Notes under the pieces: model-generated
Databases searched by the model: none
Seen by the model: only the letters and a program-made list of their open reading frames with translations
Told to the model about the DNA's origin: nothing
Translations under genes and position numbers: made by a program
Source: Batillaria attramentaria
Lineage: Eukaryota > Mollusca > Gastropoda > Batillariidae
Reading direction: 5' to 3'
DNA length: 64,000 nt
Assembly: GCA_018292915.2 (NCBI GenBank)
Contig: JACVVK020000034.1
Location: 365,001-429,000 of the forward strand
Part shown: positions 34,046 through 45,739 of the stretch, piece by piece
Position numbering within the stretch: position 1 is the first letter of the stretch
How the letters are laid out: each line of letters begins with the position of its first letter

Positions 34046-34557
34046 GCCTGCTCTTAACTGGGCACAGCGCGCGAAACACACATGTGCACATCACAGTCGT
34101 TGCGTTCGGTGTGTCTACTAACTACAAAATTGAACACAGCTGTGCTCGGTGACAAACCGATTGAAGATCCACTGTCCGCCATGTTTGCGCGCCGACGGAG
34201 TGACGTAGTACGGGGTGGGTGGGTGTTTGGGGGTTTTAACGTCCTTTTCCACCACATAGGGTGATATCAAGGACGGGGCAACGATGAAAAAGCCAGCACA
34301 AATATTTGGCCCCAGCCGGGATCGAAGTCACGACCCGAGCATTAGAAGTCCAACACTCTACCATTCGACCACCCCGGCTCCCCGTGACGTAGTACAGCCA
34401 GTCAAAAATCTGTTGTGGAAACCACAGTCACAGTTGTGGCTATTTGAAATCCAGGTTACTGTGATGACGCCACAGCGACGGAAACCCCCAAAATCACAAC
34501 TGTGTCACAACTGTGGACAGCACTGTGGCGCTCCGCAGTGCCCGGTTAAGAGCCGGC
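34046..34557. mobile_element. MITE-2 copy interrupted by SINE-A
   Basis: Same termini as 30989..31301 (left flank TTAA, right flank now TTTA). It is split by the SINE-A at 34212..34383; without SINE and duplication it would be about 328 bp. Confidence 0.85.
34212..34383 (-). mobile_element. SINE-A copy 9, nested in MITE-2
   Basis: Perfect 12-bp target duplication gtgacgtagtac (34200..34211 and 34384..34395). The uninterrupted MITE-2 at 30989..31301 shows the empty site once (31132-31142, cgtgacgtagtac). Confidence 0.95.
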
Positions 34558-35064
34558 TTTACGCCCAACATAAACACACGCGCTCCTGAACATTCAAAGA
34601 CAGCAACCAGCATTAATTCTAGCAACCTAAACAAGCAGCTAAATCATCCGACAGTTTCACTTAACGGCTAAAACCCAGCACGCACCCAATTACACATCGG
34701 CAGGTGGCTCATACACATAAAACAAATTTCCCCACTGCAGGCAGTCAGGTTAAACGGGCGACCATAATACTCTAGTGTAAAGCAAACACATTACCTTGGC
34801 ATAGAGTCAAGGTAAACGTAATAATTTTTTCTAGAGTGACTATGCACGCTGCGTGTACAGCTGCTGTCAGGTATAAGAGTTATCAGTATTATGTTTGCGC
34901 TAAAAGGCTGTCTGTCAATATATTCAGTTCAGCCTTAGGTGAAAATGATTTGGACCCCCCCCCCCTCCCCCAGCGAAGCCATGGGCTGGGACTCTTGTTT
35001 TCAGTACTGTGTGACCGGGTATGTGTCTGTGTATGTTTGGCCCGAAAATCCGCCATTCCTGTGC
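34558..35064. other. intergenic, nothing recognised
   Basis: No supported feature. Confidence 0.4.
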
Positions 35065-35084
35065 GTGCGTGCGTGCGCGCGCGC

Positions 35085-35131
<47 letters not shown>
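35065..35131. repeat. (CG)n(TG)n microsatellite
   Basis: Alternating purine-pyrimidine tract gcgcgc then gtgtgt; potential Z-DNA former. Confidence 0.95.
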
Positions 35132-35133
<2 letters not shown>

Positions 35134-35156
35134 ACGAGCAGTATTTCAGTTTCGTT

Positions 35157-35211
35157 CTACCGATGGCAATTTAAAGTTTCAGTTTCGTTCTACCGATGGC
35201 AATTTAAAGTT
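35157..35211. repeat. short tandem duplication
   Basis: The block agtttcgttctaccgatggc plus aatttaa occurs twice in tandem (35147.. and 35179..). Confidence 0.85.
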
Positions 35212-35247
35212 ACGTGATGGTAACCTTGTCCTTAGAGACGCGTAGTA

Positions 35248-35745
35248 CAGACCCATACGCTTAAGTCAAACACGCTTAAGTCGAACTTCGGATACGTCGA
35301 AGCAAAAAGTTTTTCCCGGCCAAACTTGCTCTTTGTATGACTAAATTTTCCACGGATAAGTCGAACGAGTACTCAAAAACGGATAAGTCAAAACTCGGTT
35401 ATGTCAAACGAAATCTGCAATTTTAGCCTCGGATAAGTCGCACCAGTCGCTGGCAGGGGAATTTCTTTTTGTCCTTCTGATGCATCAGCGCCAAAACACG
35501 GCTTGCACGGAGATTTAACATTTTCCGTGCAAGTACAGGTTGACAGTGTTATGTGTCCTGCGGGCCTTAGGGCTGGTTATCTTGGGTGGTAGAACACGAA
35601 ATTGGCGAGAAACACGTGCAAGAACAGAGCTAGGCGTGAGATTAGACCCTGTGCCTCTGATCTCTGAGGTTTTCTGTCGCCAGTGTTAAGAAGGTGATTT
35701 GCTGTCGGAATCGGAGGGAAAGCAGTGAGTTATTCCTGGTGTGTG

Positions 35746-35783
<38 letters not shown>

Positions 35784-36690
35784 TGTGGTGTGTGAGACAG
35801 AGAGAGAGAGAGGAGTTTGCCGGTTGGTGCCGTTAGAGTTGGATCTTTCTGCTATTGGCTGCGCGTGTTTATATGACGTTGCACTAGAACTTATTGAGCA
35901 CATGCGATCATATGACTGCGAACGCGCGCGCGCGCACACACACACACACACACGCGCGCGCGCACAGATGACGTTGCTGGTCTTACAAGCAGAATAAGAG
36001 TCAGTGAAACTAGAAAAGAAGAAGAAAACATAAGCTGGAAACTTATCACCGTTTGGTGCCAGGCAGCTTTCATGTCAGAACGAAACAGCCATCAGAAAAA
36101 CTTGGCTTTCTCCTTCCTCTGCATTGCATGTGTGACTATGGTAAGACCAAGTCAATACCCTGAAATGAAAGTGAACTCAAAGTGAACAAAATAGCTACGG
36201 AGATTCGATGACATGGCAGCTTACAAGAGCGTATTGAATATGAAGCACAAATCCTAGCAGTAAGGCCCAGTATAGTTCCCACCCCTGGGCCGTACTGGAC
36301 AAACTATTCAAACGCATCCCCACGCATTTAGTACAGTTCGCCTGCTTATGTCGGTTTAGGGTTAGATTTAGGGTTGGGGTTACCTTGTGGTAATGGTGCA
36401 ATCGCTATGTTGTTCAGACGGTCGCAGTGCATTTACAGGCAGGGGAGGTGCAAATGACACAAGGGGGGGGCGAACTATACCAAACCAGCAGCAGTAAGCT
36501 CATGTTGACCAGGGAAAATTAAATTTTCAGTTTCCAAACCGAATCAGGGGTGAAAAGGTGCAACTACTCGCTTAACTCGACAGCTAGAGTTGAATTCGAC
36601 CGTTATCCGTCGTCACGGATAAGTCAAACTTCGGATACGTCGAACAAAAATCCATTTCCCCTGCGAATTCGACTTAAGCGTGTTCGACTG
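35248..36690. mobile_element. Tigger/pogo-like non-autonomous DNA transposon
   Basis: 1443 bp beginning CAG and ending CTG, flanked by TA on both sides (35246-35247 and 36691-36692). The inverted termini share acacgcttaagtcgaa (left 35270-35286; right reversed 36668-36684). Subterminal GGATAAGTCGAAC / GGATACGTCGAA motifs recur in both arms, as in Tigger ends. The interior carries (TG)n, (CG)n and unique DNA, with no transposase. Superfamily (Tc1/mariner) inferred from the TA target and terminal trinucleotides. Confidence 0.75.
35747..35970. repeat. (TG)n, (GA)n and (CG)n(CA)n(CG)n microsatellites
   Basis: Three tracts inside the Tigger-like element: 35747-35783, 35795-35811 and 35924-35963. 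Confidence 0.9.
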
Positions 36691-36692
36691 TA

Positions 36693-37233
36693 TCGCTTTC
36701 AGGAACTGAATCGTTACCTGTTGACTAGGTCATGGCTTAATGTGGATTTATATTACCGCTGAGAAGAATTTTATTCTTCTTCCTTTTCCTATGCCCACCG
36801 AGAGCAGGAAATAAACCTGGCGTGACCTGACTTGGTAACTCGACATATTGAAAGTATGCATAGCGTGCATACCTCGAGACGATGTCTGACTCGACACTCG
36901 AAGTAAGCTCAGGACATAACATTTTCTCTATCTGACGGCGAATCAGACGAGTTAATTGAACCAGATATAGTGGAAAGCCTTTCTCAGTTTCTGCTTCTGA
37001 ACCCGGTCCAGGTCATTTATTAATGCATCTCTCTCTTGCCGGGATCCCGAGCCATGTGCGGCTATATGGAAAAACAGACTTGTGTTAGGTAATCATCTGA
37101 TTACTGTCAGCCTTTGGTCTTTGGCTGACGCTCTCTTTGCGTGAAGAGCTGATGCACGTATGATTTGGCCATTTTCTCAGGTTGCTTGTTCTTCTCTCCT
37201 GTGTGAGATTTCTTCTTCTTCTCCTCCTTCTTT
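36693..37233. other. intergenic, nothing recognised
   Basis: Contains a short segment with cctatgcccaccgagagcag plus gaaataaac, resembling a retroposon 3' end (36780-36830). No gene supported. Confidence 0.4.
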
Positions 37234-37251
37234 TGGGGGGGGGGGGGGGGG

Positions 37252-37412
37252 AGCCGGGGTGGCCGAATGGTACAGCGTTGGACCTCTAATGCTCGGCTCG
37301 TGAGTTCGTATCCCGGCTGGGGCCAAACATTTGTGGCTTTTTCATCGTTGCCCCGTCTTTGGTATCACCCGTATGTGGTAGAAAAGGACGTTAAACTCCA
37401 AAACACCTACCT
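37252..37412 (+). mobile_element. SINE-A copy 10
   Basis: Preceded by a G run (37235-37251). The flanks share ttctcc and ccttcttt, consistent with an imperfect target duplication. Confidence 0.88.
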
Positions 37413-37664
37413 TCTTCTCCTTCTTTACCTGTCCCAACTCTTGGCCAGCTGCCATGGTATTCCTCCCAGGTCACGGGTGGAATCCACGAAGGGTTCGGTT
37501 GCTGGGGCAATGATGATGGGCATGATAGAGGTCCGTGTGGTTTGAGACTGTGTGACAGGGCCCCACACCACGCTTTCTGTCATATTAATACCTCGGCGTT
37601 AACCAAGCCCGGGAACTACGGCACCTGTTGTGCCGTCCGTGTTCAGTAATCATCTACATCATGA

Positions 37665-37893
37665 GATGTATCATAACGAGGGAAGCACCCTCAGTGTCGC
37701 ACCCGCAAAGTAAGGTGGGTGAATCTCGGCTGTGTGGCAACAGCCGCCCCACTGACTGGGCCCATAGCGCACCCGCTCTGGATAGGAGCCGACCTAGGTA
37801 GGAAAAATCCCGCTTGCGTCGGTTGAGACTCGAACCCGGGTCTCCCGGTTCGTGGTGCGAAATGCTAACCACAACACCACGGGGGTCGTCACC
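37665..37893 (-). mobile_element. SINE-E, tRNA-headed
   Basis: On the minus strand it starts cccccgtggtgttgtggtta with a perfect B-box-like gggttcgagtc and continues through a gaggtcggctcctatcc-type body. Single copy here, so family status is inferred. Confidence 0.55.
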
Positions 37894-39630
37894 TTTTTCT
37901 TTGCCTGGAGAGACATTTCTGTTTGTTCTCATCGCCTGCCTCGTCGTCTTCCTCTCATTTTCTGATAAAAACCAAACCCGGGCTGTTATCGTCACCCGCC
38001 GCCATTCCTCTGTTTCTTCTTCATCTCTGGAAAGAATTTTCCGGCAGTTATCACCACGAGCAATGTTGCATGCTTCGCACGGTCTGTTGAAGACATGTTG
38101 AGAACCTGCTACTGATGCGTGAGTGAGTGGCAACCCAGCCGCGAAAAGCCGACAGGAAGTTGGGATGAGGGCGACGGTTGACCTTGCACCAGCTCTTGTG
38201 CCGTCGGGTTTCACTATGCTTACCCTCTGTAATGACCCGAAACAAGCTAACCGAGACCTGAGCCGAGACAACTAATCACTAAGCAGGGAAAAAACAAAAC
38301 AAAACCACACTTGGTGACAAGGAAAGTGGACAGTTCTGAACAACTATGTGGTCAATGTGCTATTTCACAATGTACACAGAAGCGGGGAGTTCTGTCGCAT
38401 TCACCAGCACAGTACATATTCAGCCTGTTTCAGAGATTATTGCTTGCATGCCGGGCGGAGTTGCCCCCAGAACCGCAGCATGCAGTTTTCGTGACAACTT
38501 TGTGCTCTTCCACGAAAAATGCGTGCTTGTTGCAGCAAGGGAGACAACTGAGACATTAATATCCCTCATAGGTTTCCTAGGACGACCAAACTCCAAGATC
38601 ATCCGAAATGATTAAAGAACAAACAAACATACAAACAAACACAATAAACTTTGCGAGGATAGGGACTCTCAGCCGGTAAGAATTTGCCTTGTTTCAAAGT
38701 TGTTCAGTTTCCCCCATTACGTCAGTAGTGTTTCTTCTTTTTCTTTGCTTCTGTTTTAAGCATTCCTTCACTGATTTTATCAGCCTTGAGTGCAGCAGAC
38801 GGGCTGCAAAATGTCCGCCCCTTTTGCCCTGTCGTTAACGGGTTGGTTTTTGCCTTTTACTGTTCTTCTGGAATGAGCTGCCTTTTGTTCTTCTGGCACT
38901 GATTATTTTTCGGCTGTATACTGTTTTTCGGGCTTCCTGTACCGATTGTTATCTCTGGCTGGATTTGAGTTTTCACATATGTGAAAATACATAAATTTGT
39001 CTAGTGTTAACGGTACACCCAGTGTATCAAAACACGTCTGTTTTCGCAACCCCGATCCATTTTCACGACTCCTTTGGCAAAAGAGCGAGGCCAGAAAGGG
39101 AACGCACTCTGGAGTCTACCAGAAAGAACCTGATTCTTATCTCCCTTCGACTTACTGCCCCGATAGCACCGCGGCGCAATCTTTCAGGTATCAGTGACTT
39201 ATTACCCTCCTTTGTCAGCGGCGTAACAAGAGGGGGAGCAATGTGTTTAAAGTCAAAACACTTTGAGTCCTGATAACAGTACCGTTCAGCTGTCAGTCTT
39301 GTCACGTTAAGTCAACGAGAAATGCCTCCTGGGGGCTTCAGTCAGTCAGTCAGTCAAGAGGCCGTGGGGTACTGACTTGTAAAATGTTATCCTTCAACTC
39401 GGTTGCACAAGAGCTGTAAAGAATAAAGAAGAATCCAGACAATGAAGGAGTGGCCGTATTTCATCTCCTTGCGTGCCGTGTACTTGAAATACTACATACG
39501 TCAGACTTCTTGGCTGTTGTCTTATTTTATCTGTCCTGGTTGCTTCTTGTTGTTGGTGGTGGTGGTGTTTGTTTTCTTTGTGTTGTTTTAAAAATTACTA
39601 CCTTAAACGCGCTATTTTCATGCTTACGGC
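37894..39630. other. intergenic, nothing recognised
   Basis: Short open frames (up to about 200 codons across 37654..38271 on the minus strand) overlap SINE-E and have no domains. A (CAGT)n run is at 39340-39356. Confidence 0.4.
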
Positions 39631-39639
39631 GACATATAT

Positions 39640-39720
39640 AGAAGCTAACTTACGTTTTGCAACAATTTCGCTCGTGAGTGTGTCTACTCTCGAAAGCCTG
39701 TCCAGCAGACATCAATGCCA
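39640..39720 (+). repeat. dispersed repeat R2, short fragment
   Basis: Shares gaagctaacttacgtttt then caatttcgctcgtgagtgtg with 54590..54640. Confidence 0.45.
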
Positions 39721-39773
39721 GTAACAGCAGTCTTATTTAGAGCGCAGAGACGCATTCACAACTGCAACTGTTG

Positions 39774-39826
39774 CCCCCCCCCCCCCCCCGCCCCCCCCCC
39801 CCAAAAAAAAAAAGAAGAAAAAAAAA
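39774..39826. repeat. poly-C / poly-A run
   Basis: About 28 C (one G) followed by A-rich DNA. Confidence 0.9.
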
Positions 39827-40679
39827 GTCTGCCATAAAGCTTAGTCATTTTAGAACTTGCTAGTTTAAAGGATTGAACACGCTGAGCCTACCATATAGGG
39901 GGACTTCTGTTTTGGAAGTGACGCCTGTGACTGCCTGTGCGCTTGAAATCGTCTATCGAAGAGACAAGTAGAGCTCCGAATGCAACGCACCAACCTTTGA
40001 CGGCCGCGCAAACGACGAAGGCTCAGCCGTCCGTACACAGGCGTCCACCACGTGGCCGTAGTCGGCTGCTAACCACACTGCCACCGGCAACTGCTTTTTT
40101 GGCTTTAATCAGCTGAACGCGAGCCCATGCAGGTATTTGCGCATGTGTCTAAGTTGTGTGATGCTCGACACAGTCAAAACAGATCAGAACGACCCGTGAG
40201 CATAAAACTCTGTAAAGAATGGGCCTTTTACAGAAAACGTCGCCACAGCTGGAATTCCTGCAACCGCCAGCGCATGCACTCATTATTATTGAGAGTCCGC
40301 TTTTCATGTTTAGCCGCCCACTCAAGGCGACATTTTCTAAGTGGCTATTAAAAAAAAACAAAAAAAAAAAAACGGCGGTGTTAAAAACACGAGCAGCAAA
40401 CACGCGTACACAGCTGTGGCAAAGCTCCTGAAAGTTGAGATTTTCTCCGCGTCTAGAAAATTAATGCCTCGGCGCGTCAGCTTTGAAAAAAAAAAGAAAA
40501 AGTATCAACTTCAACTTCTTTTCCAGACTAATGGGTTTTCCCTGCGTTTTGTCAGCTTCCCCCCCCCCCCCCCCCTCTCTTTCTCTCTCGCTACGGTGCT
40601 TTTTCTTCCATTGCATTCCATACTTGCAAAACGCCGCAGTTCTTAAAAACCTGATATTCACCCTTCCCCTCCTCTTCCC
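39827..40679. other. intergenic, nothing recognised
   Basis: Short homopolymer runs only (A at 40350-40372, C at 40560-40574). Confidence 0.4.
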
Positions 40680-40850
40680 GGGGAGCCGGGGTGGTCGAAT
40701 GGTAGAGCGTTGGACTTGTAATGCTCGGGTCGTGAGTTCGATCCCGGCTGGGGCCAAATATTTGTGCTGGCTTTTTCATCGTTGCCCCGTCTTTGATATC
40801 ACCCTATGTGGTGGAAAAGGACGTTAAACCCCCAAACACCCACCCACCCT
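40680..40850 (+). mobile_element. SINE-A copy 11, full length
   Basis: Clear head (gaatggtagagcgttgg ... gagttcgatcccggctgg) and tail. Flanks are C/T-rich, so the target duplication is ambiguous. Confidence 0.92.
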
Positions 40851-41019
40851 CCTCTCCCCTCAAAACTAGATTTTCTCAAGACTTTGTGGTTATCTGAGCC
40901 GTGCCAGCAAACTGTAAAACCATTTTTTTCAGTTGGGAAGAGGACAAACGGCATTGCAAATTCCTTCTTATCTGCACAAGAAAGAAAGAAAAACCAGTTG
41001 AACGTTTTGTGGTGGTGGT

Positions 41020-41510
41020 GGTGGCAGTGGCACGCGGGGCTAGTGAGTGGTTATGAGTGGAAGTGGGGATGGGAGTTGGGGGTGGGGGTGGCGAAGATTG
41101 TAAAAGGAGGGGGGGGGGGGTAGAGTTAGTGTAGGGTAGGGGGTGGTGCCTGCTTGTTTGTTTGTCGACACTACACGTCAGGTCAGCGGGACAAAAATGT
41201 CCCGCCCAATTGAGCATGGGTGTGTGTGATGATGGGTGGGGAAGGGGGGTGGGGAAGGGGGTGGGGGGAGGGGGAGCTGGGCTGTTTTCGTGGTGACTGG
41301 TGGTTGTGGTTTTGAGTGTTTTTTAGGCGGGTGGTGGTGGTGGTGGTGGTGTGTGTGTGTGTGTGTGTATGTTTGTTCGCCGATACTACCTGTCAGGAAG
41401 ATGTCCCGCCCAACTGAACGTCATGGGTGGTGGTGGGTGAAAGAGGCGGTGGTGGTTGTATGTATGTATGTTTGTGTGGAGGGCGGTGGGAGGAGGGTGG
41501 GTGGGTAGAG
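41020..41510. repeat. G-rich low complexity with three diverged repeat units
   Basis: The block ttgttcgccgacactac ... cgtcag ... gacaaaaatgtcccgcc appears at about 41155, 41372 and (extending beyond) 41528, separated by (GGT)n and G-rich DNA. Confidence 0.65.
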
Positions 41511-41874
41511 GATGAGGTCTACCTGTTTGTTCGCCGACACAACACGTCAGCAAGACAAAAATCTCCGCCTCCTGTGTCTTATCAGCTTTAAGTGAAGAAA
41601 AGAGGGGATGCAGAATTTCCATTTTTTTTTTGTTATTCACTTTTTTTTGGGCCATTTCCCCGTGTTCGTTTAGCGGGCAACTTTTCTCAGGTAAGTGCAC
41701 TCGCTTATCTTCTGAGATGCGTTCATCCATTCTTCTTGGCAGGTGCTTTTGTGAGGAGGGTCTGGGATCAGGTATTAAGCACTTTTTGACCAGAATTCAT
41801 TATTTTCTGACGAAAGCAGGGATTAAGTACAGCAACGTTTCGATTTTATTTTATTTATTTTATTTACCCATTAA

Positions 41875-42804
41875 CTTTTTCGCACCGCGTCACATGCGGC
41901 CATGTGACATGCTGTCTTCCCCTCTGTCCGCGGCACATCCCGAGCTGTGCCACTCGCTAGTCTGCGTTGTACGGGGCACATCGCGCGCTGTGACACGTAC
42001 TGTAAAAATTCCCCTTCCACACCTCTGCGGTCTAAGAGAGGCAACTCTTGCTATAATTTTTCAGTGGTTATCGACGAGTAAATTTGCTGTTACTGGCCTT
42101 TATAGAAAAGGTCTGTTATTTTTTCTGGAACGTTTCCTTGACCCACTTGCAGAATGGAATGTGACCGAGTTTGCAGGAAAACAAAATGGCGGCACCCAGA
42201 AAAAAAAACCATGTGCGCGCGTTTCACTACAATTTAAGAGGTTCTAGCTGAGGGATCGGATGAAGAGGGGGATCTACCTGTAGAAAGTGAAGATGAAGGA
42301 GCGGATGATGCTGATAATAAGGAATGACGTGCTGGATATCGGACCAAATCAAGTCGCACTATTCGACTTTGAAACATGGGCCAGCGCTGCTAGATCTAAA
42401 CAGTGCCGAGTGAACTCGTGAAAAGTGTGTTTTTTTCGAGGATTTTCTTTTCGACCATTTCCAAGGTAAGGACACAATTTACATTGTTGAAAAGACGATC
42501 GCTTCTGTTCTGTAATAACACAGCTGCATGAAAACAATGTCTGTTTGTGTTTACTTTTCACGTGTTGTTTAGCATGTTCTGGTGTCTCTCTTGTGAAATC
42601 AGCACACAGGCGAATATTTTTCTCTGAAAGAGCTAATGTTGAACTTTCCATCCATACCAAACACTAGGGCATAAAACACTGCCAAAGCGGTGAACAAAAA
42701 ATCCGAAAACTGCTAAAAATGCTACGTACGCAACGGATGTGCGGTGAGACTGAGCGCGAGTGCGCTGGGAACAGCCGAGGCTTGAGGCGCGCGTAGCGAA
42801 AAAG
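41875..42804. mobile_element. piggyBac-like element, internally decayed
   Basis: 930 bp flanked by TTAA on both sides (41871..41874 and 42805..42808), with perfect 9-bp inverted termini CTTTTTCGC. Inside (42193..42330), an ATG region and an acidic peptide EVLAEGSDEEGDLPVES resemble the N-terminal acidic segment of piggyBac-family transposases, but frames are broken by stops and the DDD catalytic core is absent. Superfamily call rests on TTAA plus this peptide. Confidence 0.7.
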
Positions 42805-42899
42805 TTAATGCCCCCTCCGCGTGGTACCATTTGAAATCGTTCTTTTTAAATCTTTATTTCCCAAATTTCTTCAACGGGTAACAGAAACTTGACGTTAGT

Positions 42900-42904
<5 letters not shown>

Positions 42905-42987
<83 letters not shown>
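42905..42987. repeat. (CA)n microsatellite
   Basis: About 41 CA units. Confidence 0.95.
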
Positions 42988-42988
<1 letters not shown>

Positions 42989-43080
42989 AACTAGCACCAT
43001 CTAACACACACAAACAAACACGCGATCGCACGTGCACACTCCACACACGACTTACACCCTGCTCGCCCCCAGATAGTGAT

Positions 43081-43167
43081 ATTGTAGACTGGATAGATGT
43101 TGTGGACTGGATGGATGTTGCAGACTGGATATATGTTGTAGACTGGATGGATGTTGTAGACTGGATA
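43081..43167 (+). repeat. 18-bp minisatellite, about five units
   Basis: Unit gtagactggatggatgtt with single-base variants. It stays open in one frame (DWMDVV-type) but has no flanking coding context. Confidence 0.93.
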
Positions 43168-43583
43168 AGGACGATGAAAGTCCACTTCCCACAACGCTTG
43201 TCGCTCACCATGTGTATGGATTCATGTTCCATGTGTATAGTCTCGGTCAGTGGTTCCGTCCACCGCGTTTCCCGCTTTCCTTAGACAAACCTGAGGAACT
43301 ATCATACCGCTACACGGAAAAGGGCCACCTCTCTCTCTCTCTCTCTAATTCGTGAACCGCCGTTGCAAGGGTTGTTTTAACTCAAATTTTTAATGGGCAT
43401 GTCAGAACTGAGTACGTCTTGTTTACGCTCAAACTGTTTTTCTGTACTTCCTCCAATGCAACGAAATAAATCTGTTTAAACCAAAAGGGCCATTTAAAGC
43501 ATCCAAACTAACTGAAAAAAACAAGACCAAAACTATAGTGGTTGAAAAACCCACTGACCGGTGCTGATGAACAATTATAAAAG

Positions 43584-43762
43584 CGAGGGGGAGGAAGTCG
43601 GACAACCTGAAGAGAATACCCGACGACTTGCCCAAACGAACGGTGTCACATACTAGAGGTGTCACTAATTAGAGGTGAAAATCCGATTCCCCCAAGCGGG
43701 ACTTGAACCACCAGCCTCTCGCATTGCTGGCAGGATTACGTACAGGATGAGCTACGGATGGT
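43584..43762 (-). mobile_element. SINE-C copy
   Basis: Minus-strand head with ggttcaagtcccgcttgg, body with ggtgtcacatactaga-type sequence and a g(a)ggaagtcgg end. Similar to 16434..16586. Confidence 0.6.
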
Positions 43763-44635
43763 CACCTTCCCTGAACAAAGATGGCCGCGTGTGCCAGTGT
43801 GACTTTAGCCCGTTGTTCTGCCCTCTTTCTAAAGTACTGCCGTAAATAAATGTAGTGTTATTGAGATTGTTAATGTTGCACGCAGGACGAGCAGACATGC
43901 CTGAGTTGCCGATCTGGTGCTGTCGCGAGAAGTGTCTGGTTCCTCTGCGTTTTCAGCGACTGTTAAAAGAAAGAGCTACTTCCACCTCCTCTCCCCTCCC
44001 CTGCCCCGTCTTTAGAACACATAGTTTATCACTAACTATGTATAAAAACCGGATAGTAAACAGCCATCGTTGCCAGAGGCATGACTGTGCGCTAAAGGTC
44101 TGTACAAAATAAAAAATTTAATAGGGATAGTTCTGCGAGAAATAGTGTGCTTTATTCATTAACAGCTAAGTTCCTCTACCATGTGTGAAAATCCTGCCGT
44201 TTGTGAAATCCAAGAAAGCGCGTTGCGTGGTACTGATGCAAGTACTTGGGTGGACTGAAATCTGGTGTCATCGGGAAAAGTGTCTCCGGTGTCAAGCCGC
44301 ACAAGAGGAAAATACTTGATACCAGATGCTTTGATGACCTGTGAGTTATACCGTTATATGTGGCGGAAAAAGCACGTGAACCCACCCCCCCGAGTTACTG
44401 GCACAGACTTAGCTATAACTGGCTCGAGAGGAATGAATTACATATACAAGAGAAATGGTGAGAAAGTTTCATTTTTTTTTTCTTAAAGTTCAACACGAGC
44501 ACACACAAAAGCCATCGACCCGTGTGAAAGCCCCCAACCCCGTCCAGTGAACGCAGCATCGTGGACCGTAGTCCAGGATATAACTCAGCCGAGTGGTACA
44601 GGGCGTGCGAGCAGGATACACACACGGAGGCTCCT
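43763..44635. other. intergenic, nothing recognised
   Basis: No supported feature. Confidence 0.4.
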
Positions 44636-44649
44636 CCCAGACACCTCAA

Positions 44650-44818
44650 GGGTGGGTGGGTGTTTGGGGGTTTAACGTCCTTTTCCACCACATAGGGCGA
44701 TATCAAAGACGGGGCAACGATGAAAAAGCCAGCACAAATATGTGACCCCAGCCGGGATCGAACTCACGACCCGAGCATTAGAAGTCCAACGCTCTACCAT
44801 TCGACCACCCCGGCTCCC
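44650..44818 (-). mobile_element. SINE-A copy 12, full length
   Basis: Perfect 14-bp target duplication cccagacacctcaa (44636..44649 and 44819..44832). Confidence 0.95.
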
Positions 44819-44832
44819 CCCAGACACCTCAA

Positions 44833-45685
44833 ACTGACAGTCGCCAGTATTAGTATGAACTGGTTGTATGACTCTCAGCCCCACCTGCACACTGCGACTT
44901 ACCGCTGGTTACCTTCCGACGAAGGATGTACTGACGACCTGACAATACCCAAGCTTCTGCATGCGATCGGATGCCGTAAATCGGCATCATAGCAATTTCA
45001 CTGTTTCGTTTCATGAATTACGTGAGACAGATTCTGCGCTCTAATTGTAGCATGCCAATTTCAAGTAAATTCATTCCTCGGCAGACCAGCTGTCTTACAA
45101 AAATTAAAATAGATCGGATCTATTCAAGTTCTTTCGCGTCTCGTACCCCCCCCCCCCCATGTCCCATCTGAATGGCGCACTGATCGACCCTCAACGCCTC
45201 CCCCCCCCCCCCCCCATTGACCCTCCTAGCCTGAAAACAAAGTTACCAGGAACAGTAGACAACAGAAGTAATTAAACCGTTTGTCCATGGACCTGCTCAC
45301 ACACAAAAGAAGTCTAAACCACAAACGTTCGTGAATCATCAGCATGTACACTTCAGACAACAGTATTGAACATCAGATACTACGTCGAAGTCAAAAACAC
45401 ACTCACCGGGCAACCCGCGGGAAAGCGAGAAAAATCAAAATGCCAACTCGGATACTCTGAAAACTCTGACATTACCTAATGGTGGCATTTTCTCGTTTAG
45501 GAGAAGAAGTGTGAGTATCCAGTTGTTTGTAGCACGCTCAGCGAAGTGTGTACGTACCAATCAGTTGAAAATCAAGAGCAGCAAACGTATTTGTGAGCGA
45601 TTTGATCGACACACCATCATGTCACTTTGACCAAGCGCCGCCAGCTGTCATTGGGAATCCTGACTGGAAGCCAAAACAGTGTGCT
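44833..45685. other. intergenic, nothing recognised
   Basis: Two C runs (45147-45159 and 45200-45215) only. Confidence 0.4.
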
Positions 45686-45686
45686 G

Positions 45687-45687
<1 letters not shown>

Positions 45688-45736
<49 letters not shown>
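45688..45736. repeat. (TG)n microsatellite
   Basis: About 23 TG units. Confidence 0.95.

Positions 45737-45739
<3 letters not shown>

Noticed and set aside
37654..38271. 205-codon open frame on the minus strand
   Set aside because: Overlaps the tRNA-derived SINE-E, with no recognisable domain or splice context.
40680..40760. tRNA genes at SINE heads (here and in about 20 other places)
   Set aside because: A- and B-box-like motifs are present, but acceptor and anticodon stems do not close and each is joined to the SINE body.
41630..42247. 205-codon open frame on the plus strand
   Set aside because: It crosses the left border (TTAA, 41871) of the piggyBac-like element and has no domain or sensible start context.
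43081..43284. Open frame with DWMDVV repeats as a repeat protein
   Set aside because: Arises from an 18-bp minisatellite adjoining a (CA)n tract; no signal peptide, exon borders or further coding sequence.
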